64,000 nucleotides of DNA, from NCBI RefSeq assembly GCF_019977735.1, contig NZ_AP025018.1, positions 992,001 to 1,056,000 of the forward strand, read 5' to 3'. Shown piece by piece: positions 18,707 to 28,206 of the stretch (its first letter is position 1; every line of letters begins with the position of its first letter). The notes below the pieces were generated by a model. It worked only from the letters and a program-made list of their open reading frames with translations, was not told the DNA's origin and searched no databases. The stretch is from Calothrix sp. PCC 7716 (GTDB lineage Bacteria > Cyanobacteriota > Cyanobacteriia > Cyanobacteriales > Nostocaceae). The translations under genes were made by a program, and so were the position numbers.

Positions 18707-19184
18707 GTATCTTGTAGCTCTACGCGGTCAATTCACCCTGACTGTAAACTTACACTCATTGCTGGGCGCATTAATTGTTAACGGTTATTACCAATCGTGT
18801 ACTTAAGTTGCTTGGACGTAAACTGAAAAATGTAATCAATCTCGTGACCTTCCACACACGCATCAAAAAAAAAACAAAAAAAAGACTACATTAAATTCGC
18901 CATATGTTCCAAGTAATGGCAAAATGAAGTATACATGTTTACATGAAAATAAGATTAAACCTATTAATAGACTCGTCTGGCTAGTTTTGTAAGTATCTGT
19001 AAGCTAACCAGGACATATGTTTCATAAATTAGTAAAAAAGTCAATACCCTACTGTAGTTTCTTGAACTTCTTCGCTTGTCGGTTCTCGAAGCTGAGGCTA
19101 CATAAATACTTAGCAGTATTTTTAAGTTTATAGATAAAAACTTATCAAATCCATTTATGATCACCTTTCTCAACCAAATGACTG
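18707..19184. other. intergenic region, no supported gene
   Basis: This 478-base gap lies between two divergent signalling genes and should carry both promoters. It contains an A-rich tract near 18870 and nothing else distinctive. A frame on the minus strand at 18964-19302 overlaps the start of the next gene, lacks a recognisable domain and was not accepted. Confidence 0.5.
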
Positions 19185-21176
19185 ATGACAATTGAAGAAG
19201 TTTTACAGTTAGTAAAAGCAAGCTTTCCCAATGGTTTAACTCCACTTCAAGAACTTGTGTTGCGCGCTTCATGGGAAGGTAAAACTTATACAAGTATCGC
19301 ACTAGAAGCGCATTACGGTGAAGAACGAGTTAGAAAAGTTGCTTCCTCTTTATGGCAATCTTTAAGCGATTTGTGGGAGGAACCAATTCAGAAATCCAAC
19401 TTTCGTCAATTATTAGAAGCGCGCGCATTGAATAAGAAGCAGCAGCAAACGATTGCTTTGTTTAGTCGTGCGGTAACACCTATAACATTAGAATTCCCGA
19501 ATGGTCCGGTATCACTTGATTCACCATTTTATATTAATCGTCCGCCGATTGAGGAAGTTGCTTGCACTCAAATTACCGAATCAGGAGGAGCGATATGTAT
19601 AAAAGCAGCCAAAAAAATGGGTAAAAGCTCGCTGGTATTGAGAATTTTGGCACATGCGAACGATGTTGGTTATCAGACTGTGAGTTTGGATTTCCAGCAA
19701 GCGGACACAGCAGTATGTAACAATATTGACAAGCTTTTACGCTGGTTTTGCGCTAACGTCAGTCGAGAGTTAGGAATTTCTTCGGAGTTAGATAATTATT
19801 GGAATAAAGACATGGGTAGCAAAATTAGCTGCTCGATTTATTTTCAGGATTATTTGCTAGCTCCGTTAAAACATCCTGTGGTGTTGGTGCTGAATGAAGT
19901 AGATATAGTACTAGAGTATCCGGAAATTGCCAGAGATTTTTTACCGTTGTTACGTTCGTGGTACGAGCAGGCAAAATCTCATGATGTCTGGCAGAAACTA
20001 CGCTTGGTGCTTGTGCATTCAGAGGAAATCATTATCCCGTTGCGTTTGACTGATTCACCGTTTAATATTGGTTTACCAATCAAGCTAAAGCCATTTACCT
20101 TTGAACAAGTTCAGGTTTTAGCAAAGCTACATGGTTTGGATTGGCATAGCGGAGTAGAAGTTGAAAGTTTGATGGCGATGGTAGGAGGACATCCTTACTT
20201 AATTAGGTTGGCTTTATACTATTTGGTTGGACAAGGAGGACTAGCTGGGAATTTACAGAATTTGCTACAACAGGCGCCGACAGATACAGGGATTTATGAT
20301 GCATATTTACGTCAATATTTATTATTGTTACGTCAACAACCAGAAATTGCAGCAGCTTTTTATGAGGTAATTACGGCTTCTGCTCCGGTAAAGTTAGAAA
20401 CAATGGCAGCACAACGTTTAGAAAGTTTAGGATTAGTAAATTTGGAAGGTGAGCGTGCGGTGAGCGCGTGTGAATTATTTCGGCTTTACTTTCTGCCTCA
20501 ACTTGATTTTAGCCAAAAAACAACGATTACTCGCGTTGAAGCATTAGAGCGAGAGAACCAGCAGTTGCGATATCGTTCGAGTGTTGACGAACTAACACAG
20601 CTTGCCACTCGTCGTTACTTTAATACTTACCTACAAATTGAATGGCAGCGTTATGTTGACGAAAGCGAAAAAGGTACACTGAATGAAACAACACCGTTAT
20701 CATTGATAATATGCGATATCGACTACTTCAAAATCTACAATAAAACCTACGGAGAAACCGCTGGTGATGACTGTTTGCGTCAAATTGCTAGGGTAATTCA
20801 GAATGTAGTTAACGATTTAGTTGATGATGGCAATAGGTATAATTTGAATGCATCTACTACTGTAAATATGCGGGAGTTATTCAAGTCGGTATTAGTTGCG
20901 CGCTATAGCGGCGAGGAGTTTGCTGTTCTTACTCGTATGGATGCTGTTACAGCAGTTAGTATTGCTGAGAAAATTCGCGCTTTAATTAAAGAACTAGCAA
21001 TACTTTGTGATTATCCTGGAATCGGAGGACTTCCTGCCAATGTTCTTACTGTCAGTATTGGAGTTGCTAGTATTGTGCCAACAGCACAAACTGAACCTGA
21101 CAGTATTGTCACAGCTGCTGAAAAAGCACTAAATCTTGCAAAACGCCGAGGACGCGATAAAGTCGTTCTTGGCTAA
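19185..21176 (+). CDS. HTH-like / AAA-like ATPase / GGDEF diguanylate cyclase fusion
   Basis: A 663-residue protein in three parts. Residues 1-85 form a helical HTH-like domain of the type found at the N-terminus of cyanobacterial AAA-35 and NACHT-like proteins (LTPLQELVLRASWEGKTYTS). Residues about 105-430 are an AAA-like ATPase with Walker A KKMGKSSLV and a Walker B-like strand VVLVLNEVD. The C-terminus (465-660) is a GGDEF domain with DELTQLATRRYFN, ICDIDYFKIYN and SGEEF at 575-579, a form usually active in c-di-GMP synthesis. No RxxD inhibitory site precedes it, and an insert of about 25 residues lies before SGEEF. The gene is followed, 76 bases on, by an adenylate cyclase gene. Confidence 0.85.
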   Translation: MTIEEVLQLVKASFPNGLTPLQELVLRASWEGKTYTSIALEAHYGEERVRKVASSLWQSLSDLWEEPIQKSNFRQLLEARALNKKQQQTIALFSRAVTPITLEFPNGPVSLDSPFYINRPPIEEVACTQITESGGAICIKAAKKMGKSSLVLRILAHANDVGYQTVSLDFQQADTAVCNNIDKLLRWFCANVSRELGISSELDNYWNKDMGSKISCSIYFQDYLLAPLKHPVVLVLNEVDIVLEYPEIARDFLPLLRSWYEQAKSHDVWQKLRLVLVHSEEIIIPLRLTDSPFNIGLPIKLKPFTFEQVQVLAKLHGLDWHSGVEVESLMAMVGGHPYLIRLALYYLVGQGGLAGNLQNLLQQAPTDTGIYDAYLRQYLLLLRQQPEIAAAFYEVITASAPVKLETMAAQRLESLGLVNLEGERAVSACELFRLYFLPQLDFSQKTTITRVEALERENQQLRYRSSVDELTQLATRRYFNTYLQIEWQRYVDESEKGTLNETTPLSLIICDIDYFKIYNKTYGETAGDDCLRQIARVIQNVVNDLVDDGNRYNLNASTTVNMRELFKSVLVARYSGEEFAVLTRMDAVTAVSIAEKIRALIKELAILCDYPGIGGLPANVLTVSIGVASIVPTAQTEPDSIVTAAEKALNLAKRRGRDKVVLG

Positions 21177-21252
21177 AGCAGAAAGACTTTGAAGCTTTAC
21201 AAACTTAGGCGCCACAGAAGTAGAACAATAACTATAGTTATTTCGTACCATA

Positions 21253-23610
21253 ATGAAATACCAGGTACTCAACCGAATTTTTAATAAATATCAGGTACCA
21301 CGTAAATTTGAACGTTTAGAAGTGGATGCCAATTTTAATATTATTAGTACATCTCTTGGAGTTGAGCAATTTGCTCAAAACCCTGAACAGGTAACTATCG
21401 GTCAAGATGTTCGACAAGGTTTTCCAGAACTTATTGGTTTAGAAGATGTTTTGTTATCGATATTGCACGGTGAAGAAGAATTATTTGAGATTGAAGGAGT
21501 TCACCGATGCAATGAAAATCAAGGTGATTTATATATTGATGTTTATATTCTGGCTGAAAAAGAAGATAATTTTGCTTCCCAGTTAATTATTTTAATTGAA
21601 GATGTCACAAGTAAGATGCTAATAGAGCATGGGTTTTCGCAGCATCTGAAAGAGGCAAATTTACTATCGAGTGTTTTGATGTCATATAAAAATTATATGG
21701 ACAAAATTATCACTTCGATGGCAGATGCTTTTATAGTGACAAACAAATTTGGCAATATTAAAAAGGTGAATCGGGCGGCAACTGAATTATTTGGATATAG
21801 CGAAGCTGAACTGATAGAGTCACCGATATCAATTTTAATCGACGATAATAGTTTATTGCAGAAAGGGATTCAACAGCCTAATTTGTTTCAAAAATATTTC
21901 CAAAATATAGAAGTTATTTGTCGTACTAAAAGTCAAGAAAAAATATTAGTTGCTTTTTCGTGTTCGGTAGTTGAGAAAAAAATCAAAGGTTTAGAAGATA
22001 TTGTGTATGTCGGTCGAGATGTTACAACCCGTAGACGTAGACAGCAGCATCATGCCGTCCAATTTGCCGTAACCCGTGTATTATCAGAGTCTTTGAGTAT
22101 TGCTGTGACGATACCAAAAATTATTCAGGCAATTTGCGAAAATTTAGGATGGGATTTGGGAGAACTATGGACTCCAAACCAGCATATCACGGCGCCTTAT
22201 AAACGTGCAGCTTCTTCATATGTAAATCCAACTCTTAGATGTGTAGAAGTGTGGTCTGCACGTACTATTGCTGCACGTAGTTTTAAGTCAGTAAGTTGGC
22301 AAACTACATATACAAGTGGTGTTGGTTTACCAGGTCAAATTTGGGAAACACGCTCTCCATTATGGATACGAGATATACAGTCTGAAATTGATACGCGCGC
22401 GACTGCTGCTACAATGGCAGGATTGCGAGGTGCGTTTGGTTTTCCTATCCTGGACGATAATCAAGTCTTTGGGGTAATGACTTTTTTTAGCCGCGATGTG
22501 CAAATTGCTGATGTTGATTTATTACAAATACTCGTATCTACAGGTAATCAAATTGCGGAATTTATTAAGCGTAAACACGCAGAAGAAGCTTTATTAGAAA
22601 GTGAAGAACGCTACCGAGATTTGTTTGAAAACGCGAACGATTTGATACAATCTGTAACTTATTATGGGAAGTTTATATATGTAAATCGTTCTTGGTGTGA
22701 AACTTTGGGATATAGCGAAGCTGAAGTTGCTAATTTAAACATGTTTGAAATTATTCATCCTGAGTATCAACAATGCTGCCGTGAGATTTTTTATAAAGTT
22801 ATAGCAGGTGAGAAAATTGATACTATGGAAACAGCATTTTTAACTAAGCAGGGTGAAAAAATTATTGTAGAAGGTAATATAAGTTGTAAATTTGTTGATA
22901 ATAAACCAGTCGCTACACGCGGAATTTTTCGTAACATTACAAGACGAGTTGCTACGGAAACCGCGCTTCGTCAACAACAAGAGCAAACCGAACGTTTGTT
23001 ACTGAATATTTTACCGGAAACGATAGCGAATCGGCTTAAGAACAAACCAGGTAACATCGCCGAGAATTTTACTGATGTATCGGTTTTGTTTGCTGATATA
23101 GTTGGATTTACGCAAATATCATCGAAGTTGAGTGCTATTCAACTTGTAAGCTTACTCAACCAAATTTTTTCAGCCTTCGACCGACTCAGCGAGCATTATG
23201 GGTTAGAAAAAATTAAAACTATTGGTGATGCGTATATGGTAGTTGGTGGTTTACCAAAACGGCGCCTTGACCATGCCGTTTGTATAGCTTGTATGGCACT
23301 TGACATGCAAAACGCAATCAAAATTTTTAATAATGATAATCACCAGAACTTTAATATTCGTATTGGCATTCACAGTGGTGCTGTGGTTGCGGGTGTAATT
23401 GGGATTAAAAAGTTTGCCTACGACCTTTGGGGGGATACTGTTAATATTGCCAGTCGCATGGAATCACACGGTTTAATTGGCAAGATACAAGTATCGGAAA
23501 CTACTTATAAACTTTTGCGTGAGAAATTTATCTTTAAAGAACGTGGTGAAATAGAAGTTAAGGGTAAAGGTAAGATGACGACTTATTTGTTGGTTGGGAA
23601 AAGGGAATAA
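21253..23610 (+). CDS. PAS-GAF-PAS class III adenylate cyclase
   Basis: A 785-residue protein. A PAS-like N-terminal region is followed by a PAS domain (about 150-265), a GAF domain (275-440) with LPGQIWETRSPLWI, a second PAS (445-565), a short helix and a class III cyclase domain (about 610-785). The two metal Asp are in LFADIVGFTQ and KTIGDAYMVV. The adenine-selecting Lys and Asp lie in KIKTIGDAYM and YDLWGDTVNIASRM, so cAMP rather than cGMP is predicted. It is probably soluble and regulated by small ligands on PAS/GAF. It is close behind the diguanylate cyclase gene, possibly in one transcript. Confidence 0.9.
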   Translation: MKYQVLNRIFNKYQVPRKFERLEVDANFNIISTSLGVEQFAQNPEQVTIGQDVRQGFPELIGLEDVLLSILHGEEELFEIEGVHRCNENQGDLYIDVYILAEKEDNFASQLIILIEDVTSKMLIEHGFSQHLKEANLLSSVLMSYKNYMDKIITSMADAFIVTNKFGNIKKVNRAATELFGYSEAELIESPISILIDDNSLLQKGIQQPNLFQKYFQNIEVICRTKSQEKILVAFSCSVVEKKIKGLEDIVYVGRDVTTRRRRQQHHAVQFAVTRVLSESLSIAVTIPKIIQAICENLGWDLGELWTPNQHITAPYKRAASSYVNPTLRCVEVWSARTIAARSFKSVSWQTTYTSGVGLPGQIWETRSPLWIRDIQSEIDTRATAATMAGLRGAFGFPILDDNQVFGVMTFFSRDVQIADVDLLQILVSTGNQIAEFIKRKHAEEALLESEERYRDLFENANDLIQSVTYYGKFIYVNRSWCETLGYSEAEVANLNMFEIIHPEYQQCCREIFYKVIAGEKIDTMETAFLTKQGEKIIVEGNISCKFVDNKPVATRGIFRNITRRVATETALRQQQEQTERLLLNILPETIANRLKNKPGNIAENFTDVSVLFADIVGFTQISSKLSAIQLVSLLNQIFSAFDRLSEHYGLEKIKTIGDAYMVVGGLPKRRLDHAVCIACMALDMQNAIKIFNNDNHQNFNIRIGIHSGAVVAGVIGIKKFAYDLWGDTVNIASRMESHGLIGKIQVSETTYKLLREKFIFKERGEIEVKGKGKMTTYLLVGKRE

Positions 23611-23611
23611 A

Positions 23612-23643
23612 AGTTAGGAGTTAGGAGTTAGGAGTTAGGAGTT
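23612..23643. repeat. GTTAGGA heptamer array overlapping a gene end
   Basis: Four and a half tandem copies of GTTAGGA. The right-hand copies lie inside the 3' end of the acetyltransferase gene, where they encode its last residues TPNS and the stop codon. The same heptamer recurs near 40385 and, inverted, near 42735. Confidence 0.85.
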
Positions 23644-24221
23644 TTGATGCGTGGGTGTCTGGGACGACATGGGCTACCTACACAAACTTGTCCAGCGGGC
23701 ATGTTAGCAAAAACGCTACTACGGGCGCCAATAACTGCGTTTGCACCAATATTTACACCTGGTGCGACAAAGCAGTCTGCGGCAACCCAGGCGCCATCAT
23801 GAATAGTAATGGCAGCAGTTTTGAGTCCAAATGCTGGGTCTTTCATGTCGTGACTACCTGTACATAGATAGCTTTTTTGAGAGATGACGCAGTTATTACC
23901 GATATTTATATGGTCTAAGCTGTAAAAAACAACGTCATCACCAACCCAACTATAATCTCCGATTGTTACTTTCCAAGGATATGTAAAACGTGCGGTTGGT
24001 CTAATTAGGACTTTTTTACCAATACGGGCGCCGAATAATCGTAGGAGCGCACAACGTAACCCATTGAATGGATGGAGAGTTAAGGGAAAAGTTACTGCTT
24101 GCACAAACCACCACAGTAATATATACCAAGTTGGGCGCCCTCGGTCAAACCAGGATTGGTCATATTTGCTTAAATCGGTGAATGATTTTATTCGTTCAGG
24201 GTTTTTTATTTCACTAATCAT
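23628..24221 (-). CDS. WcaF-type colanic/hormogonium polysaccharide acetyltransferase
   Basis: A 197-residue enzyme of the left-handed beta-helix acyltransferase family. Hexapeptide turns are visible (IGKKVLIRPTARF, IGDYSWVGDDV, IGNNCVISQKSYLCTGSHD, APGVNIGANAVIGARSSV). The SHD signature carries the likely catalytic His. WcaF-like enzymes O-acetylate exopolysaccharide precursors using acetyl-CoA. In Nostoc a WcaF-like protein (HpsU) belongs to the hormogonium polysaccharide set, and the two glycosyltransferases upstream support that assignment here. The last residues and the stop come from a heptamer repeat. Confidence 0.85.
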   Translation of the reverse strand: MISEIKNPERIKSFTDLSKYDQSWFDRGRPTWYILLWWFVQAVTFPLTLHPFNGLRCALLRLFGARIGKKVLIRPTARFTYPWKVTIGDYSWVGDDVVFYSLDHINIGNNCVISQKSYLCTGSHDMKDPAFGLKTAAITIHDGAWVAADCFVAPGVNIGANAVIGARSSVFANMPAGQVCVGSPCRPRHPRIKTPNS

Positions 24222-24246
24222 GAATATAGTAAGTATTTATATTTAT

Positions 24247-24315
24247 CTTGTGGAACAGACATCCTTGCCTGTTGATCATAAGTGGGTGGGCGGGCAGGGA
24301 TGCCCGCTCCACAAG
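24247..24315. repeat. CTTGTGG...CCACAAG inverted repeat
   Basis: The 69-base element starts CTTGTGGAACAGACATCC and ends GGATGCCCGCTCCACAAG. It is an imperfect inverted repeat that can form a long hairpin. It matches the family at 9251, 54085 and 62417, and lies between two co-directional polysaccharide genes, where it may reduce read-through. Confidence 0.8.
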
Positions 24316-24321
24316 ATGTTG

Positions 24322-25272
24322 TTAGATGGCTGTTTCTGCTTCTTGTTGTTGGAATTTTGGGGCTGTTTTGGTTGGTTTTTTGGCGGTGTTTAGTTGACCG
24401 TTACAGCTACGTAATTCGTATAGTTTGACTCCAATTTGGTATTCGTATTGACTTAGTAAGCGACCGTATATGTAACCGGCTTTGCCATCGAGAAAACCAC
24501 GTTGAATGATGTAAAACAAAATGAAGCGTAGTAAGGGTTTGAATGGTAGTCTTACCCAGATTTTCTTTAAAAAACGTTTGCGTTGAACGGCATCACCAAA
24601 TAGTGAGGCGCCGATTGTGCCGTCGTCATCTTTTCGGAGGAGGATGTTATAGTAAACGCGCGCTTCCCAGTTGGAGTAACGGTTGTGTCTTTCTAACCAG
24701 TGGAATAAGTCACGAAAATCTTCGTGAAGCATGTCGTTTTTGAGGTAGCCTACTTCTCCTTTGAGGATGACATGTTCGTGAACTTCGTTATCGCCTGTGT
24801 TACGGATTTCTTCGGTGTTGAGGTTTTCGTAGCGTCCGAGTTTATGCTTGAATAAACGTAAATTCCAGTCAGGGTATTTACCTCCGTGGCGAATCCATTT
24901 ACCCATAAAGAATACGCGACGGTTAAGGTAGAAACCATTAAATTGAGATTGTTGGTCATTTTGGATGGATACAGCAATTTCATCCCATAATTCTGGGGTA
25001 ATACGCTCATCACAATCGACTATTAATATCCACTCGTTGCGGAATGGTAAATTATCTAATGACCAGTTTTTCTTTTTGGGCCAGCGTCCGTTGAAGTAAA
25101 ATTGGACGACTTTGGCGCCGTAACTAGTAGCTATTTCTGCGCTTTTATCTGTGCTTTGGGAGTCTACGACAAAAATTTCATCGGCTTGCTGTAAGCTAGC
25201 TAAACAAGCGGAGAGATTAGCTTCTTCGTTTTTAGCTGGGATGATGACGGAAACTGGTATTTTATTAGACAT
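24322..25272 (-). CDS. family 2 glycosyltransferase (polysaccharide synthesis)
   Basis: A 316-residue enzyme with a GT-A fold. The nucleotide-sugar site starts VSVIIPAKNEEANLSACLAS, with DSQSTDKSAEIA. The metal-binding DxD-like motif is ILIVDCDERITPELWDEI. The central part NLRLFKHKLGRYEN and HEHVILKGEVGYL resembles the WaaE/KDO-type heptosyl or glucosyl transferases. A hydrophobic stretch near residues 245-260 suggests membrane association. It lies 26 bases after the next glycosyltransferase gene and upstream of the acetyltransferase gene, forming a three-gene polysaccharide unit. Confidence 0.85.
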   Translation of the reverse strand: MSNKIPVSVIIPAKNEEANLSACLASLQQADEIFVVDSQSTDKSAEIATSYGAKVVQFYFNGRWPKKKNWSLDNLPFRNEWILIVDCDERITPELWDEIAVSIQNDQQSQFNGFYLNRRVFFMGKWIRHGGKYPDWNLRLFKHKLGRYENLNTEEIRNTGDNEVHEHVILKGEVGYLKNDMLHEDFRDLFHWLERHNRYSNWEARVYYNILLRKDDDGTIGASLFGDAVQRKRFLKKIWVRLPFKPLLRFILFYIIQRGFLDGKAGYIYGRLLSQYEYQIGVKLYELRSCNGQLNTAKKPTKTAPKFQQQEAETAI

Positions 25273-25298
25273 AATATCTATAGTTATTTATTTAATTA

Positions 25299-26225
25299 CT
25301 AATTATTTTTTGATAGAAGACCTTGAAGGGCGGCGTTTAAATATCCAATCTGACCATAAGCGTATACGAGTTTGTCAAAGCGTTCTGCTGGGTCAGATAT
25401 ATACTGTACTGATTTGTATAAACCGCGTAAAAATCGCTCGCTGCCACGCTGTAACTGTCCAATGCCCGCTTTTCCCGCTAGCTGCTCACGATAACACTCG
25501 CTAATGCCTTGCCACCAACCGCGATTAAAGAACCAACTACGTTGTAAACGTTCTATTTGGACGTTGTGTGCAGCTAGTGCATTAGGAAGGTACGCCACTT
25601 GCCAACCTCGACCAATGGCAAGTTCGGTCATTTGTAGTTCTTCGTTCGACAATAATTTTTTGCCGACTCGACCAAGATTAATGTCAAAACCCCCAATTTC
25701 TTCGAGGAAACTGCGACGAATTGCATAATTTAATCCTCTTGGAGTTAAACCAGGATTATCTATATATATAACTTTATCGCCTAAATCGTATGCACCCAAG
25801 TTAGCCGCCAAACCAGGGGATAGCCATGCAGGCGCCTCCTGTCCTGGCGGATAAATAAGCGTAACTTTACCACCGGCTATTGCTAGTTTAGAGTTAGCTT
25901 CAAACGCTGAGTGCAAAGTGTCTAACCATGAAACGCTAGCTTCGGCATCATCGTCGAGATATGCTAGGATTTTGCCTCTCGACGATGATGCGCCTGTATT
26001 ACGTGCGACTGATAAACCAAGAACTGGTTCAAATACGTAACGCAGGCGCGCATCTGCAAGTCGCTGTTCGACGACTTCGCGAGTACGGTCGGTTGAACCG
26101 TTATCAACGACTACAACTTCAAAACCCACGGCAGTTTGTTGTGCTAGGAGGCTATCAATCGCGGCGCCCAAGTAGGTGTCTCGGTTGTGAGTACAGATGA
26201 TGGCTGAGATAAGCGTTTCAGGCAT
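25299..26225 (-). CDS. family 2 glycosyltransferase, HpsE-like
   Basis: A 308-residue GT-A glycosyltransferase. It has ISAIICTHNRDTYLGAAIDS, VVVDNGSTDRTREVVEQ and the DxD-type ILAYLDDDAEASVSWLD, then an acceptor region with NYAIRRSFLEEIGGFD. The ATG at 26225 (protein MPETLIS) is preferred; the frame is open 18 codons further but that stretch looks non-coding. Overall it is close to the type of HpsE in the hormogonium polysaccharide locus, which makes the extracellular polysaccharide needed for hormogonium motility. The name is not certain, so no symbol is given. Confidence 0.82.
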   Translation of the reverse strand: MPETLISAIICTHNRDTYLGAAIDSLLAQQTAVGFEVVVVDNGSTDRTREVVEQRLADARLRYVFEPVLGLSVARNTGASSSRGKILAYLDDDAEASVSWLDTLHSAFEANSKLAIAGGKVTLIYPPGQEAPAWLSPGLAANLGAYDLGDKVIYIDNPGLTPRGLNYAIRRSFLEEIGGFDINLGRVGKKLLSNEELQMTELAIGRGWQVAYLPNALAAHNVQIERLQRSWFFNRGWWQGISECYREQLAGKAGIGQLQRGSERFLRGLYKSVQYISDPAERFDKLVYAYGQIGYLNAALQGLLSKNN

Positions 26226-26287
26226 AAAAATGTAAAGTGTGTGGCACAGCCAATTTGAAGATGCGATACACATCTCCATGTTTACAT

Positions 26288-26317
26288 CGTAAAGACGTAA
26301 TGAACTGCGTCTCTACG
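26288..26317. repeat. CGTAAAGACG...GCGTCTCTACG imperfect palindrome
   Basis: CGTAAAGACGTAATGAACTG is followed by CGTCTCTACG, a dispersed palindrome related to the one lying inside the DUF815 ATPase gene at 54929. It is intergenic here, upstream of the glycosyltransferase gene. Confidence 0.6.
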
Positions 26318-26414
26318 ATTTGTGCTGATGATGCTAATCTATACCAAAATTCTAAAGCTTACCAACCGAGTTTTTTCGGAAAAACTTCTAATTCTTTATT
26401 TCTGTCCCTAGATA

Positions 26415-27227
26415 CTACGGAGACTGAAGATGTCCATGTAGCATTACAAGGGTTTCTGACAATTGGGAAAGGCGATTTTCTAAATACTGTTTACGTTCTA
26501 ATAGGTGGCGCAATTTTTGATAGCGCGCAATAGCCATACTGACATTCGCGACTTGTTCGGGTGGACAAGGACGACTCCATACTTTACCAGCTGCATCTAA
26601 CCCGCATAAACGATAACCAGTGCGTAATGATTCTTTTGACTTTGTTTGTCCGTGTGTGGCGCAAATTTCTTCAACATAGTCCATTAAGCGGTCAACTTCA
26701 GCGTGACGTAGTGCTGCGGTTCCAATTGTGGCATCGGTCGCTTGTACTGATTGCGACTCTAGCCAACCGTTAACGATGGGACCTTCAATATAAACATCTT
26801 GAATTTGTCTAATTACTGTTTGTAATTCAACTTGCCAAACTGTGACAATTTGCTGAATTTCGCAAAGAAGGTTACTTGCGAGTGCTGGATTGGCGCCATT
26901 ACGATGACTAGTGAAAGCAGGTGTTTTAAATTTGGGTAAATCCGGCGCCTTCCATTCATCATCTTGTGCAGGTTCTACAGAAAAAGCTTGCACAGATTCA
27001 TGCGTATGTGAGTTGAATATATTTATATTTGGATTTGAGATATTTTGGTTAGAAATATCAGTAACTTTACTGATTACTTCTTGCTCTAGTTGTGTTTTTG
27101 TCTGTCTGCTAGCATTGATTTCAAAAGATAATGCTGGTGATGGCGCCCCTTGATGTATCTCTTGTGTAGTGCTTTGTGGTACTAAATTTTGTAGAGTCGT
27201 CTCAATACGCTTGATGCCTGCTTTCAT
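26415..27227 (-). CDS. conserved cyanobacterial protein, unknown function
   Basis: A 270-residue soluble protein. The first 100 residues are low in hydrophobics and rich in Ser, Asn and Gln, hence probably disordered. The C-terminal 170 residues are helical and better ordered: LLCEIQQIVTVWQVELQTVI, EGPIVNGWLES, a central YRLCGLDAAGKVWSRPCPPE with two Cys, and a final helix YQKLRHLLERKQYLENRL. I recognise this C-terminal pattern as widespread in filamentous cyanobacteria but know no function. The gap 27228-27561 upstream is AT-rich and carries no gene. Confidence 0.6.
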   Translation of the reverse strand: MKAGIKRIETTLQNLVPQSTTQEIHQGAPSPALSFEINASRQTKTQLEQEVISKVTDISNQNISNPNINIFNSHTHESVQAFSVEPAQDDEWKAPDLPKFKTPAFTSHRNGANPALASNLLCEIQQIVTVWQVELQTVIRQIQDVYIEGPIVNGWLESQSVQATDATIGTAALRHAEVDRLMDYVEEICATHGQTKSKESLRTGYRLCGLDAAGKVWSRPCPPEQVANVSMAIARYQKLRHLLERKQYLENRLSQLSETLVMLHGHLQSP

Positions 27228-27561
27228 AAGTAATTCCTGTGTTAATAAACAAAAGAAGAGGAAATAAAAATTAGTAGTGCAAAAGTACCTAAATACTGGT
27301 GGAAGGCACTTTGAAGAATTTATAGGGACACCGTATTTTTAATATTACCAATCTTCCACTCTTAACCATTGCCGAATAACCCTGATAATCGCTTCAACCT
27401 GTATGACTTACATTTTATAGACGAAAACACTGATAGTATTTTTATCCATTAAAAATTATTTCAGCACGAAAATAGTATTTTATACACAAAAACAGTTAAA
27501 TGTTTTTAGATAAACTTAATCTTAATATGGTTACTCTGCGCGCATATACTAAGGAAGAACT

Positions 27562-28095
27562 TTGGGTAAAGTTATATTAATCACAGGGCCAGCACGTTCT
27601 GGTAAAAGCGAGTGGGCTGAAAAACTTGCTTCAAATTCAAATAACGTTGTATATATAGCTACTGCAAACAGAGATACTAATGATGTTGAGTGGCTTTCTC
27701 GGATTCAGCGACATATTATCAGGCGCCCGCAAAACTGGTCAACGTTAGAAGTGCCTATTTTACTATCACAGGCATTAGCTAATGTCAAGCCGCAAACTTG
27801 TATTTTGGTTGATTCTTTGGGAACCTGGGTGGCAAATCTGCTCGAACAAGAAGAACTCGAATGGAATAACACTGTACAGGATTTTTTGAATACACTGGAA
27901 CTAGTTGCAAGTGATATTATATTTGTTGCTGAAGAAACAGGGTGGGGAGTTGTGCCAGCGTATCCGATAGGGAGAACGTTTCGCGACCGTTTGGGTTCTT
28001 TAGTACGGCGCCTGTCGAAAATTTCTGACACTGTATATTTAGTTACAGGTGGATATGCTCTTAATCTGACTACGCTAGGTACACCTATTGAATGA
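27562..28095 (+). CDS. cobU: adenosylcobinamide kinase / guanylyltransferase
   Basis: A 177-residue bifunctional enzyme of the lower-ligand assembly of cobalamin: it phosphorylates adenosylcobinamide and then forms adenosylcobinamide-GDP. The P-loop GPARSGKSEWAE, YIATANRDTNDVEWLSRI, the strand ILVDSLGTWVANLL and IFVAEETGWGVVP match CobU/CobP. The start is a TTG at 27562 behind a good AAGGAAG ribosome site, giving MGKVILITGPARSGKS. No other cobalamin gene and no cobalamin riboswitch was seen nearby. Confidence 0.92.
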   Translation: MGKVILITGPARSGKSEWAEKLASNSNNVVYIATANRDTNDVEWLSRIQRHIIRRPQNWSTLEVPILLSQALANVKPQTCILVDSLGTWVANLLEQEELEWNNTVQDFLNTLELVASDIIFVAEETGWGVVPAYPIGRTFRDRLGSLVRRLSKISDTVYLVTGGYALNLTTLGTPIE

Positions 28096-28127
28096 TGAGT
28101 GATGAGTGCTGAGTGCTGAGTTCTAAC
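28094..28127. repeat. short heptamer array (GAGTGCT)
   Basis: A brief STRR of the type TGATGAGTGCTGAGTGCTGAG directly after the cobU stop codon. It belongs to the same heptamer family as the arrays at 40321 and 42651. Confidence 0.75.
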
Positions 28128-28206
28128 TAAAGTTTGGTGGATATTCTTAATTGTTTATTTATGATTGTGGGTATAAGGTTCAGTATTTCAAATTTATAAT
28201 GAAGGC

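Noticed and set aside
18964-19302. 112-residue minus-strand frame overlapping the start of the AAA-GGDEF gene
   Set aside because: It overlaps a well-supported gene, has no recognisable domain or ribosome site, and looks like antisense read-through.
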